Source: Superficieibacter sp. HKU1
GTDB taxonomy: Bacteria; Pseudomonadota; Gammaproteobacteria; Enterobacterales; Enterobacteriaceae
Direction of reading: 5' to 3'
Length of the DNA: 64,000 nt
Assembly: GCF_029319185.1 (NCBI RefSeq)
Contig: NZ_CP119754.1
Coordinates: 2,294,001-2,358,000, forward strand
Of this stretch, positions 25,131-34,017 are shown piece by piece. How positions within the stretch are numbered: the first letter of the stretch is position 1; the number at the start of each line of letters is the position of its first letter. A program made the position numbers and the translations under genes. Below the pieces are notes generated by a model. It was not told the origin of the DNA, did no database searches, and saw only the letters and a program-made list of their open reading frames with translations.

Positions 25131-25766
25131 TTACAAAACGACGTTAACTTCCGGTGGAGGCGGCGGTAAATCATCCAGCCCAATCACCTCTTTTTTAGAT
25201 TCAACCTTCTGGCTGCCGACGGAAATACTGGCGGAAACCCACTTAAAGAATGCTTTAATGGTGGTGGAATCGGCGGTATCCAGTTGCAACACAATCTCGG
25301 TGATTTCCTGCAGGACCTTGGTTTCTGCAGAATGTCCGGCAGCACAGGCAACCACCACCCCTGTTCTGGCGGCTTTAAATGCGCTGACGCCTTTACGCCA
25401 GTCATCCGTTGGCGAACCGTCGGTCATGATAAAAACCAGCGGACGCCAGTCTCCCCTGGTCTCTGCCGTAGTTTTTTGAACTTCACGAGAAATAGCGTCG
25501 GCGGTCAGGGAAAGCGCTTCGCCCAAAGCGGTGGTCCCGCTGGCAACCAGATCGGGGAGTTTAAAGCTAAGCAGATCGGTTAAGGGCACGGCCTGGCGCG
25601 CGGAGGAATCAAAGGTGATGACGGAAACATACGCGGTTTCGAGCGCGTAGGGATCTTGCTTGAGGGTTGTCAGCAGGGTTTGCACCCCGTTCTTGACCGC
25701 TTCGATGGGTTCACCGTTCATCGAACCAGACGTGTCGAGAAGTAAATAAACAGGAAGTCTTCGCAT
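25131..25766 (-). CDS. terY1: TerY-type vWA protein (TerY1)
   Basis: This 211-residue vWA domain protein opens MRRLPVYLLLDTSGSMNGEP and keeps the full MIDAS: D11-x-S13-x-S15, the T loop VASGTTALGEAL, and FIMTDGSPTD. Its tail DLPPPPPEVNVVL parallels TerY2. I chose the ATG at 25766, with AGGAGC upstream, because both paralogues begin MRRLPV; the in-frame upstream extension is not family-like. It is first of the terY1-terX-terY2-terY3-phosphatase-kinase row, 168 bp downstream of terW. Confidence 0.87.
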   Translation of the reverse strand: MRRLPVYLLLDTSGSMNGEPIEAVKNGVQTLLTTLKQDPYALETAYVSVITFDSSARQAVPLTDLLSFKLPDLVASGTTALGEALSLTADAISREVQKTTAETRGDWRPLVFIMTDGSPTDDWRKGVSAFKAARTGVVVACAAGHSAETKVLQEITEIVLQLDTADSTTIKAFFKWVSASISVGSQKVESKKEVIGLDDLPPPPPEVNVVL

Positions 25767-25897
25767 GTGTAGCTCCTGATGATTTGAGATTGTTAACCAG
25801 AGGTCGATCGTCAGGGTAATGACCAAAATACAGTAGGCTTTTAAGGCGTTATGAGCGAGTTTTTTTCTGGTTTTTATCAAGACAAACTGAGAGTGTA

Positions 25898-25919
25898 GCC
25901 CGTAGCTCGCGCTACGGGC
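25898..25919. terminator. Perfect hairpin between terW and terY1
   Basis: GCCCGTAGC and GCTACGGGC form a perfect 9-bp stem around TCGC in the 168-bp terW-terY1 gap. There is no adjacent T-run on the minus strand, so it may attenuate or stabilise the transcript rather than fully terminate it. Confidence 0.45.
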
Positions 25920-25934
25920 AGAGGAAGTTAACCG

Positions 25935-26402
25935 CTATTTCCTGGTATTGACGCGTTCATTTTGTAGCAGTTCGAACGCTTTCTCCGTTAACAACTCAAC
26001 GGCTTCGCTGCGGGTTTTGTCATTGGCAAACGCGTAACGGTCAATTTTGCGCAAAATGCTCATACGCAGTGAAAGCGAGACCGCTGTTTTCTTATCTTTG
26101 TCCAGATCGACCCAGCGGGTTGCGTCTACTTTTTTCAGTTCCGCATTGGCGTTCAGCGACTCGGTCATTCGTCGCAGCGCTTTTTTATCCAGCGAGCCAA
26201 AATTCATTATCTGGTAGGCATGGACGGCCTTACTGTATTTAATATCCGCCGCATAGGACTCCCGTAATTCTTTAAGCGCTCTGGTAAGGGTAGGTTCGGA
26301 GCATTCCAGAAGCTCAAGAATATAACTTGCAGAGACCTGCTTGCCGGTCCCCAGGATCGTCGCCAGTTTGAATACGCGTTCTTGTCGGGAGCTTAATAGC
26401 AT
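25935..26402 (-). CDS. terW: Tellurium resistance regulator TerW
   Basis: This 155-residue protein has an N-terminal winged-helix-like region (QERVFKLATILGTGKQVSAS, then YILELLECSEPTLTRALKELRE) and a C-terminal ribbon-helix-helix-like stretch (SLRMSILRKIDRYAFANDKTRSEAVELLTEKAF). It matches TerW of enterobacterial ter loci, where TerW is reported to be a DNA-binding regulator of the ter operon. The twin palindromes between the ATP-grasp gene and terZ are candidate sites. It follows the HpcH-like gene by 13 nt. Confidence 0.85.
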   Translation of the reverse strand: MLLSSRQERVFKLATILGTGKQVSASYILELLECSEPTLTRALKELRESYAADIKYSKAVHAYQIMNFGSLDKKALRRMTESLNANAELKKVDATRWVDLDKDKKTAVSLSLRMSILRKIDRYAFANDKTRSEAVELLTEKAFELLQNERVNTRK

Positions 26403-26415
26403 CTTCTACGTCACC

Positions 26416-27372
26416 TCAGCTTTGCTGCGACAACGGAACGCGGACAATGCCGCCGTGTTCGCGTTCGCTAATAATGCCGTAGACCTGAGCGCGTTCTATA
26501 ACCGCCGACGCCCAGCGGCGATGCGTCGCAGGCTCACACATGGCACCCAGCGATTTGAAAACCGCCTGTGAGGAGTTCAGGATCCGCAATGCGTCTGCAT
26601 AATCGTTATCCGATACTCTCAGCGCCGCCTCTATTTTGCTTATCTGGTTAGGATGAATTGCCGTTTTTCCTACCAGACCATGCGCCATATCCAGCGCCAG
26701 TTCTTTGTCCATAATGTCGTGATCGTCAATGTGTTCACAGACGGGGGCGGTCAATGCAAAACCGCGGGTGGCAAAGACGGAGACCAGCATTTTGATGACA
26801 TAGCCCATCGGCCCGTCGTACAGCGTCAGATGCCGGGGACGACGCAGGGCGATCACGTTCATCAGATCGTTACCGCCAATACGCAATGCGATAAGTCGTT
26901 GATGGCAGGGATGGTCGAGCAGCGACATCGCCAGCTGGCGCATTTGTTCGACGTCGAAAACCTCTTCGGTTTCCAGCGTCGGCATTATGCATAAATGGGT
27001 ATGCTGAATGAATGCCCACCATGCCGGTAACGATGCCAGGGTAAACTTAGGCAGCACCAGCCCGTCAACCGGACTCAGATTCAGCGTCCGGGCCAGCTGC
27101 GCGCCCATCTCGACATCCCGCGGACGAATAAACACCAGCGGCCAGTGGGAACTGCCGTCGGTGGCTTTGGCTTTCGCCAGCACATCAAGCAGAACCTGCA
27201 GGTTACTGAGCGCGGCAGGAACATCCTCTTCGCTAACGGCGTCTTCGAGGCAGATCACCAGCGACCGTAGCCCCTCAACTTTGACATTCAGGATCGCATC
27301 GGCAATGTCCGTGCGGGTGGCAGGCATATACAGCGTTGCCCCAAGATTCCAGGGGGAAAGTCGTTTCATCAT
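26416..27372 (-). CDS. HpcH/HpaI aldolase/citrate-lyase-beta-like enzyme of the ter locus
   Basis: This 318-residue TIM-barrel protein has hallmarks of the HpcH/CitE family: LVICLEDAVSEEDVPAAL near the N-terminus (metal-binding acidic residues), RPRDVEMG, GLVLPKF, PTLETEEVF, ALRIGGNDLMN and KTAIHPNQISKIEAAL. These enzymes cleave or form C-C bonds with CoA or keto-acid substrates; the actual substrate here is unknown. It is part of the predicted ter biosynthetic arm. Its ATG overlaps the upstream stop as TGATG. Two consecutive ATGs are possible starts. Confidence 0.8.
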   Translation of the reverse strand: MMKRLSPWNLGATLYMPATRTDIADAILNVKVEGLRSLVICLEDAVSEEDVPAALSNLQVLLDVLAKAKATDGSSHWPLVFIRPRDVEMGAQLARTLNLSPVDGLVLPKFTLASLPAWWAFIQHTHLCIMPTLETEEVFDVEQMRQLAMSLLDHPCHQRLIALRIGGNDLMNVIALRRPRHLTLYDGPMGYVIKMLVSVFATRGFALTAPVCEHIDDHDIMDKELALDMAHGLVGKTAIHPNQISKIEAALRVSDNDYADALRILNSSQAVFKSLGAMCEPATHRRWASAVIERAQVYGIISEREHGGIVRVPLSQQS

Positions 27373-28445
27373 CAGCGCACCTTCTTAATGATGGTGACGG
27401 CGCGATACTGCCCGATAGCATCGCCAACCTCAGCGATCGCAATGCCTTTATCTCGCGCCAGCGCGACAAGTAAGGCGACATCAGGATCGTCTATGGCACG
27501 AACAAATACGTGATCGGGCACCCGGCGTAGCACCGCTCGCGTCGCTTCAGCGATGCCGGGTTTAATACGGTTAATACTGTCGACCTGGTAACGGCTGGCC
27601 AGGGTGCTGACAACCCGGTCACTGGTTTCGCGCAGCAGCGCTTTGTCGGAACTTACTAGTGACAGCGCCGGGACGTCGTGCAGGCGTCGGCGCTGTTCGG
27701 CTACGGTGTCGACCAGCGTGCGGCTGCACTCCCAGGCGGCAAGATGATCGCACTGCACGCAGCCGTGAAAACCCTGTTGCGTCCAGATCGAACGAGAAAT
27801 CAGCCCTGACACGGGCGCCCCCATAATGCCGAAGGGGATTAGCCAGTCATCGTCGCTGGCCGACAGCCAGGCCCGGCCACAAGGATCGGCCAGGACAACG
27901 AGACGAGGCACTGCCGGGTAGCCCGGACGTTCTTTCAGCGATTTAATCAGTTCGCCGGTAATAGCACCTTTTCCGGTCCAGCCGTCGACGAAGACGATAC
28001 CGTCAGTGCCGTGGCGGGATTCTATCCAGTCCAGCGCGGCGGTATCAATGCCACGATCGCGAATAATGCTGATGCCGTAATGAAAGGAGGTTCTGCCCAT
28101 CTCGCGCAGCGCCTGCTGTAACATTACGCCCAGCGGCACGCCTGCGCGCACCAGGCTTGCCAGAACGATGGGAGTATCACCGAACTGGGCCACCAGGGCA
28201 TTAGCAAGTTGCTGCACCTCAGTCGCGAGACGTTCCGCGCCCCGATCGAGCGAACGGCGAAACAGATCGATGTGCCACGGCGTCGGTTCAGGCTCCTGAC
28301 TGAGCATTTCTGAATAGTGTTTTTTGCCGGACTGAATATATTCTTCTTTCAACTCAACCGGCGTCATTTCCATCTGCACCGGCTGAAGAAGAAAATGAAC
28401 GTCTTCAGGCAGATAAGAGCCTGAGAAAATCGTGTCTTCACGCAT
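27372..28445 (-). CDS. StiP-family protein of the ter locus (phosphoribosyltransferase-like fold)
   Basis: This 357-residue protein opens MREDTIFSGSYLPEDVHFLL. It belongs to the family annotated as 'cysteine protease StiP', which combines a phosphoribosyltransferase-like core (VFVDGWTGKGAITGELI is a PRPP-loop-like motif) with a C-terminal PELOTA-like RNA-binding domain (KPGIAEATRAVLRRVPDHV, then FVRAIDDPDVALLVALA). Whether it is a protease or a glycosyl/ribosyl-transfer enzyme is unresolved. I chose the ATG at 28445, which overlaps the HAD gene stop by 8 bases. It is part of the ter biosynthetic arm. Confidence 0.78.
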   Translation of the reverse strand: MREDTIFSGSYLPEDVHFLLQPVQMEMTPVELKEEYIQSGKKHYSEMLSQEPEPTPWHIDLFRRSLDRGAERLATEVQQLANALVAQFGDTPIVLASLVRAGVPLGVMLQQALREMGRTSFHYGISIIRDRGIDTAALDWIESRHGTDGIVFVDGWTGKGAITGELIKSLKERPGYPAVPRLVVLADPCGRAWLSASDDDWLIPFGIMGAPVSGLISRSIWTQQGFHGCVQCDHLAAWECSRTLVDTVAEQRRRLHDVPALSLVSSDKALLRETSDRVVSTLASRYQVDSINRIKPGIAEATRAVLRRVPDHVFVRAIDDPDVALLVALARDKGIAIAEVGDAIGQYRAVTIIKKVR

Positions 28446-29220
28446 GATCGTTATCCCCGAAAAGTGATTGCGCAATAGCCCCGGCAAACTGACTTTGTTG
28501 CGGAACGCCGAACCAGGTGCAAAGTTTCATAAAACGATGATCGCTCAGGCTATCACCCAGGCCGATAACCGGGAAAACGCCGCGCTCTGCGCGTAACTTT
28601 TGCAATAGCCAGTTGACCGCCAGCCCTTTCTCTACCGGATCGGGAAGCCAGGCAATATTGTTGCTGTTGCGATGGATATAAAAGCCCGTAGTCGAGAAGA
28701 GGGCTTCGATTTCATCGCCGATAGTATTGAGTTCATCAAGGCGAGTGCTGTCGCGATGTTTCATGACCAGGTATACCGGCACATCGCCATATTCGTAGTT
28801 GAGTCGCGCCCAGGCATTAATGCCTCTGGCGTCCATCAGCTCGGTGATCTGGCGCTGCATAGAGGTCAGCTTTTCCTCATAGGGTTTTAAACAACCCAGC
28901 ATATGCGCTTTCCATTCTTCATCTGGCTGACGGTCGGCATTCAGGATCACCGCTCCGTGAGTGGTGATAGCCCATGAATGAAACGGGATCTGCACCCGAC
29001 TAATCTCTTCCGTGCCTCTGGCAGTGACCGGGATAAGCTCCGCGTGCTCAAGCAGCCAGTCGACCAGCATCGCTTGTTCTTCGGTCATAAAACTACGGGG
29101 TTGCAGACTGCGATCGAGCGCACCGGTACGGAACGGCTCCAGATCCAGCTCATTAATCATTTTGCGCCGGGTCTGAAACAGCGTGTCGTCAAGGTCGGAA
29201 AGAAAAACGGGTTTATTCAT
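28438..29220 (-). CDS. HAD-family phosphatase of the ter locus
   Basis: This 260-residue haloacid-dehalogenase hydrolase has the nucleophile motif S8-D9-L-D11-D-T-L near the N-terminus, a motif-II threonine in PVTARGTEE, and motif IV GLGDSLSDHRF. A Cof/SPP-type cap lies between. The fold suggests a phosphatase acting on a sugar or nucleotide phosphate. The start overlaps the end of the phosphoribosyltransferase gene (ATGAATAA), so the pair is translationally coupled. It belongs to the conserved ter biosynthetic cassette. Confidence 0.82.
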   Translation of the reverse strand: MNKPVFLSDLDDTLFQTRRKMINELDLEPFRTGALDRSLQPRSFMTEEQAMLVDWLLEHAELIPVTARGTEEISRVQIPFHSWAITTHGAVILNADRQPDEEWKAHMLGCLKPYEEKLTSMQRQITELMDARGINAWARLNYEYGDVPVYLVMKHRDSTRLDELNTIGDEIEALFSTTGFYIHRNSNNIAWLPDPVEKGLAVNWLLQKLRAERGVFPVIGLGDSLSDHRFMKLCTWFGVPQQSQFAGAIAQSLFGDNDHA

Positions 29221-30355
29221 AGGTAATGATCTCTACGCAATCAGCGACATTTTTCAGACCGGTGAGCAGCAGGGCATCAATACTTTCAGCCGGCGTCTCA
29301 GCGCAAAGTAAAATACGATCAAATGACTGATGTGCAACGTTATACACAAAGTTGGGGATCCCAAGACCGTAGTTGTCGGTGAAGGACAGGGCGGACTGAA
29401 TGGCAAACCCGGTGGCAATCGGCGAGCGGGTGGTGGAACTGTATTTCACCTCTGCGCCCATGGCTTCCAGTCGTTCTGCGAGTAAAAAAGGCTCCCACAC
29501 AAACTCACCGGTGCCCAGCACGAGGATTTTTTCTCCCGCCTGAACGGTGACATCAGGAGCCAGATCGGCCGCGGGTTTCATCATCCCCAGCCGCCCCCAG
29601 GTTTGTTTACTGGACGGCGCAAAGGTGCCCGTTGCCGTGACATTGACCTGCGGCATTACCGGCACCGGCGCGTCGGGGACGGGCTCCCATGACCATTGAC
29701 CGCTTACCAGCGAAAGAGGGTGTACGGGGAGCGGGCAGCCAGCCACCAGCGCATCCCGGCTCCAGTCCGTCAGCGTGACGGTGACCACCTGACGCAACGA
29801 TGTTAATCCGCCGTCATTACGCAACGCGGCCAGCAGGTTAATGAAGGTATTTCCGGTGGTCGCTTCATCGTCAATAAGCACAACCGTCTGCGCCTGCTGA
29901 ACGCGGCGACGCATCTCAGGATCCGCTGGCAGATAAAGCAGATGATCGGTGGCATGACTGTGTGCTTCTTTGAACTCGCACAGCAGCTCTGCATCAACAG
30001 GATGACGTGTGGAGGTCAGATAAACCGGGTCGCTTACGCGTTCTCTCATCTCGTCAAAAACACCAGCACCCAACCCAACCGCCGTCTCGGCCATACCGAT
30101 AAACAACACCGGGCCGGGAAGATCCTCTGGAAACAGCTCGCTGAGCTGGCGGAAAACGGAGCGCATTATGGCGGGTGAAACCGGAATATGCCTGCCAAGC
30201 ACTTTGCTGACGAATAAAAAGGCTCTCTTCGGATTGCGACGCTCGGCAATATCAAATAGTGATTCAAGCGCGGCCACGCCTTTATGGCGGGTGACGCTGA
30301 TGGTTCCGCTGGTCAGAGTGCGACGATAAACGTTGGCGTCGTGAGTATTCATCAT
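29213..30355 (-). CDS. Phosphoribosyltransferase-domain protein with TRSP domain, ter locus
   Basis: This 380-residue protein has an N-terminal phosphoribosyltransferase region with the PRPP-binding loop VVLIDDEATTGNTFINLL near residues 158-175. A C-terminal TRSP region follows (GEKILVLGTGEFVWEPFLLA ... YSSTTRSPIATG), named for that motif. Such fusions are typical of ter-linked operons and are predicted to build a nucleoside-like or glycosylated metabolite; no product has been shown. Two adjacent ATGs are possible starts. It lies between the ATP-grasp and HAD genes. Confidence 0.82.
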   Translation of the reverse strand: MMNTHDANVYRRTLTSGTISVTRHKGVAALESLFDIAERRNPKRAFLFVSKVLGRHIPVSPAIMRSVFRQLSELFPEDLPGPVLFIGMAETAVGLGAGVFDEMRERVSDPVYLTSTRHPVDAELLCEFKEAHSHATDHLLYLPADPEMRRRVQQAQTVVLIDDEATTGNTFINLLAALRNDGGLTSLRQVVTVTLTDWSRDALVAGCPLPVHPLSLVSGQWSWEPVPDAPVPVMPQVNVTATGTFAPSSKQTWGRLGMMKPAADLAPDVTVQAGEKILVLGTGEFVWEPFLLAERLEAMGAEVKYSSTTRSPIATGFAIQSALSFTDNYGLGIPNFVYNVAHQSFDRILLCAETPAESIDALLLTGLKNVADCVEIITYE

Positions 30356-30400
30356 AGCGTTACGTCCTGAACATGATGGAGTGAATAAATCGCGTCGGCA

Positions 30401-31456
30401 TCACAGTGCATTAGTCAGCGTGGCGTTATAAGCAATTGCCTCGGTCATGGCACGAACAGTTGCACGAGTAAAACGCGTCTGCGCCTCAGACTGAACGTCC
30501 TGCTCGCTGAGGTAACCCAGCTTGAAACCGGCATACAGCCCCGCGAGATTAACCCCACTGTGGCGGGTATAACCGATGCCGCCCGAAGGACGCATATTGA
30601 TTTCAAGCAGAACGGGCTTGCCGCTTTCGTCGTTGCGCGTTTGTACGTTGACCAGTCCATCCGCTTTCATGACCGCAGCGCAGGCCAGCGCCAGCTCGTA
30701 AGCCTCTCCCGTATTTTCAAGATACTGGAGCGCGCCTTCTTTACGTCGCCCCACGGCGGCCAGAACCTTGCCTTTATTGACCAGCATATCGACCGAGTAT
30801 TCCGGCCCGGGCAGATAAGGCATCAGCACCAGCGGTTCAAAAGCGTCGGCGGATTCGCAGGCAGCAAGAAATTGCCAGGTCGTCATCTGACGACGCTCAG
30901 GGTAATTGATCATTGTCATGGGCGACACCGCGTCATCAATGCGCCAGAATCCCATGCCATAAATCCCTTTCACCGGTTTGACACAGAGCTGTGATGAGGT
31001 AAACGGTGAGTGAGCAAGCTGTGTTTTCAGTTCACTCAGTGTGGTGATACGCAGTGAGGGAACGACCGGCAGCCCGTTCTTTTCCATGAGCTGAGCAAAC
31101 GTCACTTTGTCATCGGCAATATCTATGTCACCAATACCAGATGCGCCGGTCGTCAGCGCTACGCCAGTCGATTCAATCGCCTGACGATGAATTTCAAACC
31201 ATCGGCAGTGGCGGCCAGTATGAATAACGTCGATCCCGTGTGCTTTAACTATAGCTTCAATAAATGCTAAACGCCGATCGTCATCTTTCGGTTCTGTTAA
31301 AGAAAAATGTGCCAGCGATAAAATTTCATTTCTTTCATTACTATGCGAAGCATAGATTGTGACTGGTTTGCCACACGCGCGGGAAAAATCATTTACACTT
31401 TGAATAAGATCCCGTTGAGAAGAAAGACCTTCCATAAACCATAATTTATTTTTCAT
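30401..31456 (-). CDS. ATP-grasp enzyme of the ter locus
   Basis: This 351-residue protein has the ATP-grasp fold. A central lysine strand (SQLCVKPVKGIYGMGFWRID) binds ATP, VLMPYLPGPEYSVDMLV gives the hinge and acidic metal ligand, and PVLLEINMRPSGGIGYT supplies the C-terminal Glu/Asn metal site. ATP-grasp enzymes ligate a carboxylate to an amine or thiol via an acyl phosphate, so a peptide-like bond-forming step is predicted. It is the first gene of the minus-strand ter arm and diverges from terZ across 317 bp. It is followed by the TRSP-phosphoribosyltransferase gene after 45 bp. Confidence 0.85.
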   Translation of the reverse strand: MKNKLWFMEGLSSQRDLIQSVNDFSRACGKPVTIYASHSNERNEILSLAHFSLTEPKDDDRRLAFIEAIVKAHGIDVIHTGRHCRWFEIHRQAIESTGVALTTGASGIGDIDIADDKVTFAQLMEKNGLPVVPSLRITTLSELKTQLAHSPFTSSQLCVKPVKGIYGMGFWRIDDAVSPMTMINYPERRQMTTWQFLAACESADAFEPLVLMPYLPGPEYSVDMLVNKGKVLAAVGRRKEGALQYLENTGEAYELALACAAVMKADGLVNVQTRNDESGKPVLLEINMRPSGGIGYTRHSGVNLAGLYAGFKLGYLSEQDVQSEAQTRFTRATVRAMTEAIAYNATLTNAL

Positions 31457-31527
31457 TTTTACTCTTTACGGGTCAGCGTTTAAATAGAGGGGATCTCAGC
31501 AGTCTATTTATCACCCGGCTAATTGTC

Positions 31528-31542
31528 AATCATATTATGATT
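31528..31542. promoter_or_regulatory. Candidate TerW operator, ATP-grasp side
   Basis: AATCATATTATGATT is a perfect 15-bp palindrome 72 bp upstream of the ATP-grasp start codon. A 12-of-15 match to it lies 167 bp away, near terZ. TerW as the ligand is inferred from the locus. Confidence 0.5.
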
Positions 31543-31694
31543 TTAAATCTGTATGTATTCATGCCCTCAATCATTAAGACTATTTTCCACTGCCCCCCTA
31601 AAATATAGGAGGTTATAAAATATAAAAATAGTACTATCAATAAGTTATTTTGTTGTGGTAAAGATTTTAAGAAAATTGTCTTGTGAGTGAACTA

Positions 31695-31709
31695 CATCAT
31701 GATATGATT
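31695..31709. promoter_or_regulatory. Candidate TerW operator, terZ side
   Basis: CATCATGATATGATT matches the palindrome at 31528-31542 at 12 of 15 positions and lies 64 bp upstream of the terZ start codon. The symmetric placement suggests joint control of both ter arms. Confidence 0.45.
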
Positions 31710-31773
31710 TTCTAGCTGATAGATTTTTTCATCTCAAAGTCTTGTTTCAGTTAACCCTTATTAAGGAAAATAT

Positions 31774-32355
31774 ATGGTCTCTTTAAGTAAGAATCAGACG
31801 GTATCGCTCAGTAAAGAATCCTCTTCACTTAGTCAGCTTAAGTTTGGACTTGGCTGGGATCCCATTAAGAAAAAAGGATTATTTGGCGGTCTTCTGGGCG
31901 GCTCTGGTGACATCGATCTGGATGCAAGCTGTATTCTTCTGGACGCAAGCGGCAATAAAATAGATACCATTTGGTTCCGCCAGCTTAACTCCCACTGCGG
32001 CTCTGTGGTGCATAGCGGCGATAATTTAACGGGCGAGGGCGACGGCGATGACGAAGTCATTAATGTTAACCTGACAAAGCTGCCTTTAAAGGTTGAATAT
32101 CTGGCGTTTACCGTTAACAGTTTCCGCGGCCAGACTTTCAATGAAGTGCAAAATGCATTCTGCCGCGTGGTGGATCAGTCGAACAAAGAGCTGGCGCGTT
32201 ACGCCCTTTCCGAGCAGGGCAGCCACACCGGTATTGTTATTGCCTCACTGCGCCGTAGCGGCGGCAGCTGGGACTTCACTGCGCTGGGCAATGCCTGCCG
32301 TGGACGGACAATTGACGACATGCTGCCAGAAATTGTGGCTACGGTGGTACGCTAA
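31774..32355 (+). CDS. terZ: TerD-family protein TerZ
   Basis: This 193-residue TerD-domain protein carries the N-terminal repeat MVSLSKNQTVSLSKESSSLS, LKFGLGWD, IDLDASCILLD, and the acidic loop GDNLTGEGDGDDEV that binds calcium in TerD relatives. It is first of the terZABCDEF operon. Like TerX it has a lysine/glycine insert (KKKGLFGGLLGGSGD). AAGGAAAAT lies just before the ATG. Its stop overlaps the terA start (TAATG). Confidence 0.92.
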   Translation: MVSLSKNQTVSLSKESSSLSQLKFGLGWDPIKKKGLFGGLLGGSGDIDLDASCILLDASGNKIDTIWFRQLNSHCGSVVHSGDNLTGEGDGDDEVINVNLTKLPLKVEYLAFTVNSFRGQTFNEVQNAFCRVVDQSNKELARYALSEQGSHTGIVIASLRRSGGSWDFTALGNACRGRTIDDMLPEIVATVVR

Positions 32356-33518
32356 TGAATCTAAGCCCAGGAGGTAACACCTCCGTTCCGAACGGCGAGT
32401 TGCGCGTGCGTATCCTTTCCGGTTCACCTGTCGATACTTCTGCTTTCCGGCTCTATGCCGATGGAAAAGTGAAGGGCGATCCGGACATGGTTTTCTACGG
32501 TCAGCCGCGTAATGACGACGGTACTATTAGTTTGACGAATGAAGGTAATAACACCACGTTCATCGTTAATCTCAACAACCTGAAAGCGGACGTGCAAAAA
32601 GTGGCGTTCACGGCGACCTGCGAAGGCGTTCAGAAAGTATCAGGTCTGGGAAGTCTTGCCATTCAGGTCTACCATGCAGGTTCGTCGGTCGCCAGTGGCA
32701 ATGTTGATCTCAATGGCCGTACGGAAGCGGCGTTAATTCTGGGCGAATTGTACCGTCGTAATGGGGAGTGGAAATTCCGCTTTATTTCTCAGGGATTCAA
32801 CGGTGGATTAAAACCGCTGGCCGAGTATTTCGGGGTGGATATCGCTGATTCGCCAGCCCCAACACCACCTCCCGCGCCTGCGTCCGCGCCGCCTGCGCCT
32901 CCGGCCAGCAAAATAAGCCTGAGCAAAGTTTCATTAACCAAAGAGAAACCGGCAATCAGTCTTGCCAAGAAAGACAACTTTGGTGAGATCCGCATTAACC
33001 TGAACTGGCACCGGGGCAGTAAATCTTCCGGCCTGCTGGGTATGTTTGGCGGAGACAAAGGCATCGATCTCGATCTCGGTGCGTTTATCAGGCTCCGCGA
33101 TGGGCAGAAAACCATTGTTCAGGCACTGGGAAACATGTTTGGTTCCTACCATTCTCACCCTTACGTTCAGCTTCAGGGCGACGATCGCACCGGCGATGTG
33201 AGTGATGGAGAGTGGATCCATGTGAATGGCCGCGAATGGCAAAATATTAGCGAAGTGCTGATCTATACCTTTATCTATCAGGGGGCCCCGAGCTGGGATA
33301 AAACGGATGGTATTGTCACCCTCCATATCCCCGAACAGCCACCGATTGAAACGCGTCTGACCGAAGGCGATAACAAACGCACGCTGTGCGCTATTGCTCG
33401 TCTGGTTAATGAAAATGGCGCCATTAAAATTGAGCGTATTAATCAGTTCTTCAAAGGACAACAGGAGATGGACCGTGCTTTCGGCTGGGGCTTTCGCTGG
33501 ACGACGGGTTCTAAATAA
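32355..33518 (+). CDS. terA: TerA, two TerD-like domains joined by a proline-rich linker
   Basis: This 387-residue protein has a TerD-like domain in residues 10-170 (DTSAFRLYADGKVKGDPDMV, then FNGGLKPLAEYFGVDI). A linker at 173-195 is rich in Pro/Ala (SPAPTPPPAPASAPP). Then come VSLTK-type repeats and a second TerD-like domain (IRINLNWHRG, GIDLDLGAFIRL, GDDRTGDVSDGE). It matches TerA of enterobacterial ter operons. Its exact role is unknown; it probably scaffolds other Ter proteins at the membrane. Its ATG overlaps the terZ stop by one base. Confidence 0.9.
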   Translation: MNLSPGGNTSVPNGELRVRILSGSPVDTSAFRLYADGKVKGDPDMVFYGQPRNDDGTISLTNEGNNTTFIVNLNNLKADVQKVAFTATCEGVQKVSGLGSLAIQVYHAGSSVASGNVDLNGRTEAALILGELYRRNGEWKFRFISQGFNGGLKPLAEYFGVDIADSPAPTPPPAPASAPPAPPASKISLSKVSLTKEKPAISLAKKDNFGEIRINLNWHRGSKSSGLLGMFGGDKGIDLDLGAFIRLRDGQKTIVQALGNMFGSYHSHPYVQLQGDDRTGDVSDGEWIHVNGREWQNISEVLIYTFIYQGAPSWDKTDGIVTLHIPEQPPIETRLTEGDNKRTLCAIARLVNENGAIKIERINQFFKGQQEMDRAFGWGFRWTTGSK

Positions 33519-33540
33519 CGTTAATGGTGAGGACAGAGTG

Positions 33541-33996
33541 ATGAGTTTTTTCAATAAAGTTAAAGGCGCATTTAATACCAGCCGTGAAGAACTGACAAAA
33601 CAGGTCAGCCGGTTTAAAAACAAAAAATTCATGCAGGGGACTGTAGCAGTCTGTGCACGAATTGCGGTTGCCAGTGATGGCGTAAGTGCGGAAGAAAAGC
33701 AGAAGATGATCGGTTTCTTACGTTCATCGGATGAATTAAAAGTTTTTGATACCAATGAAGTTATCGAGTTTTTTAACAAGTTAATTTCTAGTTTTGACTT
33801 TGATATGGAAATCGGTAAAGGCGAAACAATGAAATACATTCTGGCTCTGAAGGATCAGCCTGAAGCCGCGCAACTGGCTATTCGGGTAGGTATTGCCGTA
33901 GGTAAGAGCGACGGTAATTTTGATCGTGATGAGCAGATAGCCGTTCGTGAAATTGCCATTGCGCTAGGCTTCGAGCCTGCCGAATTTGGCCTCTGA
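33541..33996 (+). CDS. terB: Tellurium resistance protein TerB
   Basis: This 151-residue all-helical acidic protein opens MSFFNKVKGAFNTSREELTK and has the twofold TerB repeat pattern (ASDGVSAEEKQKMIGFL and GKSDGNFDRDEQIAVREIA) whose acidic residues are thought to bind metal. TerB binds the inner face of the membrane, probably with TerC. The ATG at 33541 is preceded by GGTGAGG. It is followed 22 nt later by terC. Confidence 0.93.
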   Translation: MSFFNKVKGAFNTSREELTKQVSRFKNKKFMQGTVAVCARIAVASDGVSAEEKQKMIGFLRSSDELKVFDTNEVIEFFNKLISSFDFDMEIGKGETMKYILALKDQPEAAQLAIRVGIAVGKSDGNFDRDEQIAVREIAIALGFEPAEFGL

Positions 33997-34017
33997 TTTT
34001 TCTGCAAAGGGTAAAAC

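Larger units (their letters stand above)
31457..31773. promoter_or_regulatory. Divergent promoter region between the two ter arms
   Basis: These 317 bp hold no gene. The region is markedly AT-rich compared with its neighbours. It contains two related palindromes (31528-31542 and 31695-31709), each 65-75 bp upstream of one of the two divergent start codons, plus several TATAAA-like tracts around 31608-31625. It must carry the promoters of both the ATP-grasp-led and the terZ-led transcripts. Confidence 0.7.
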
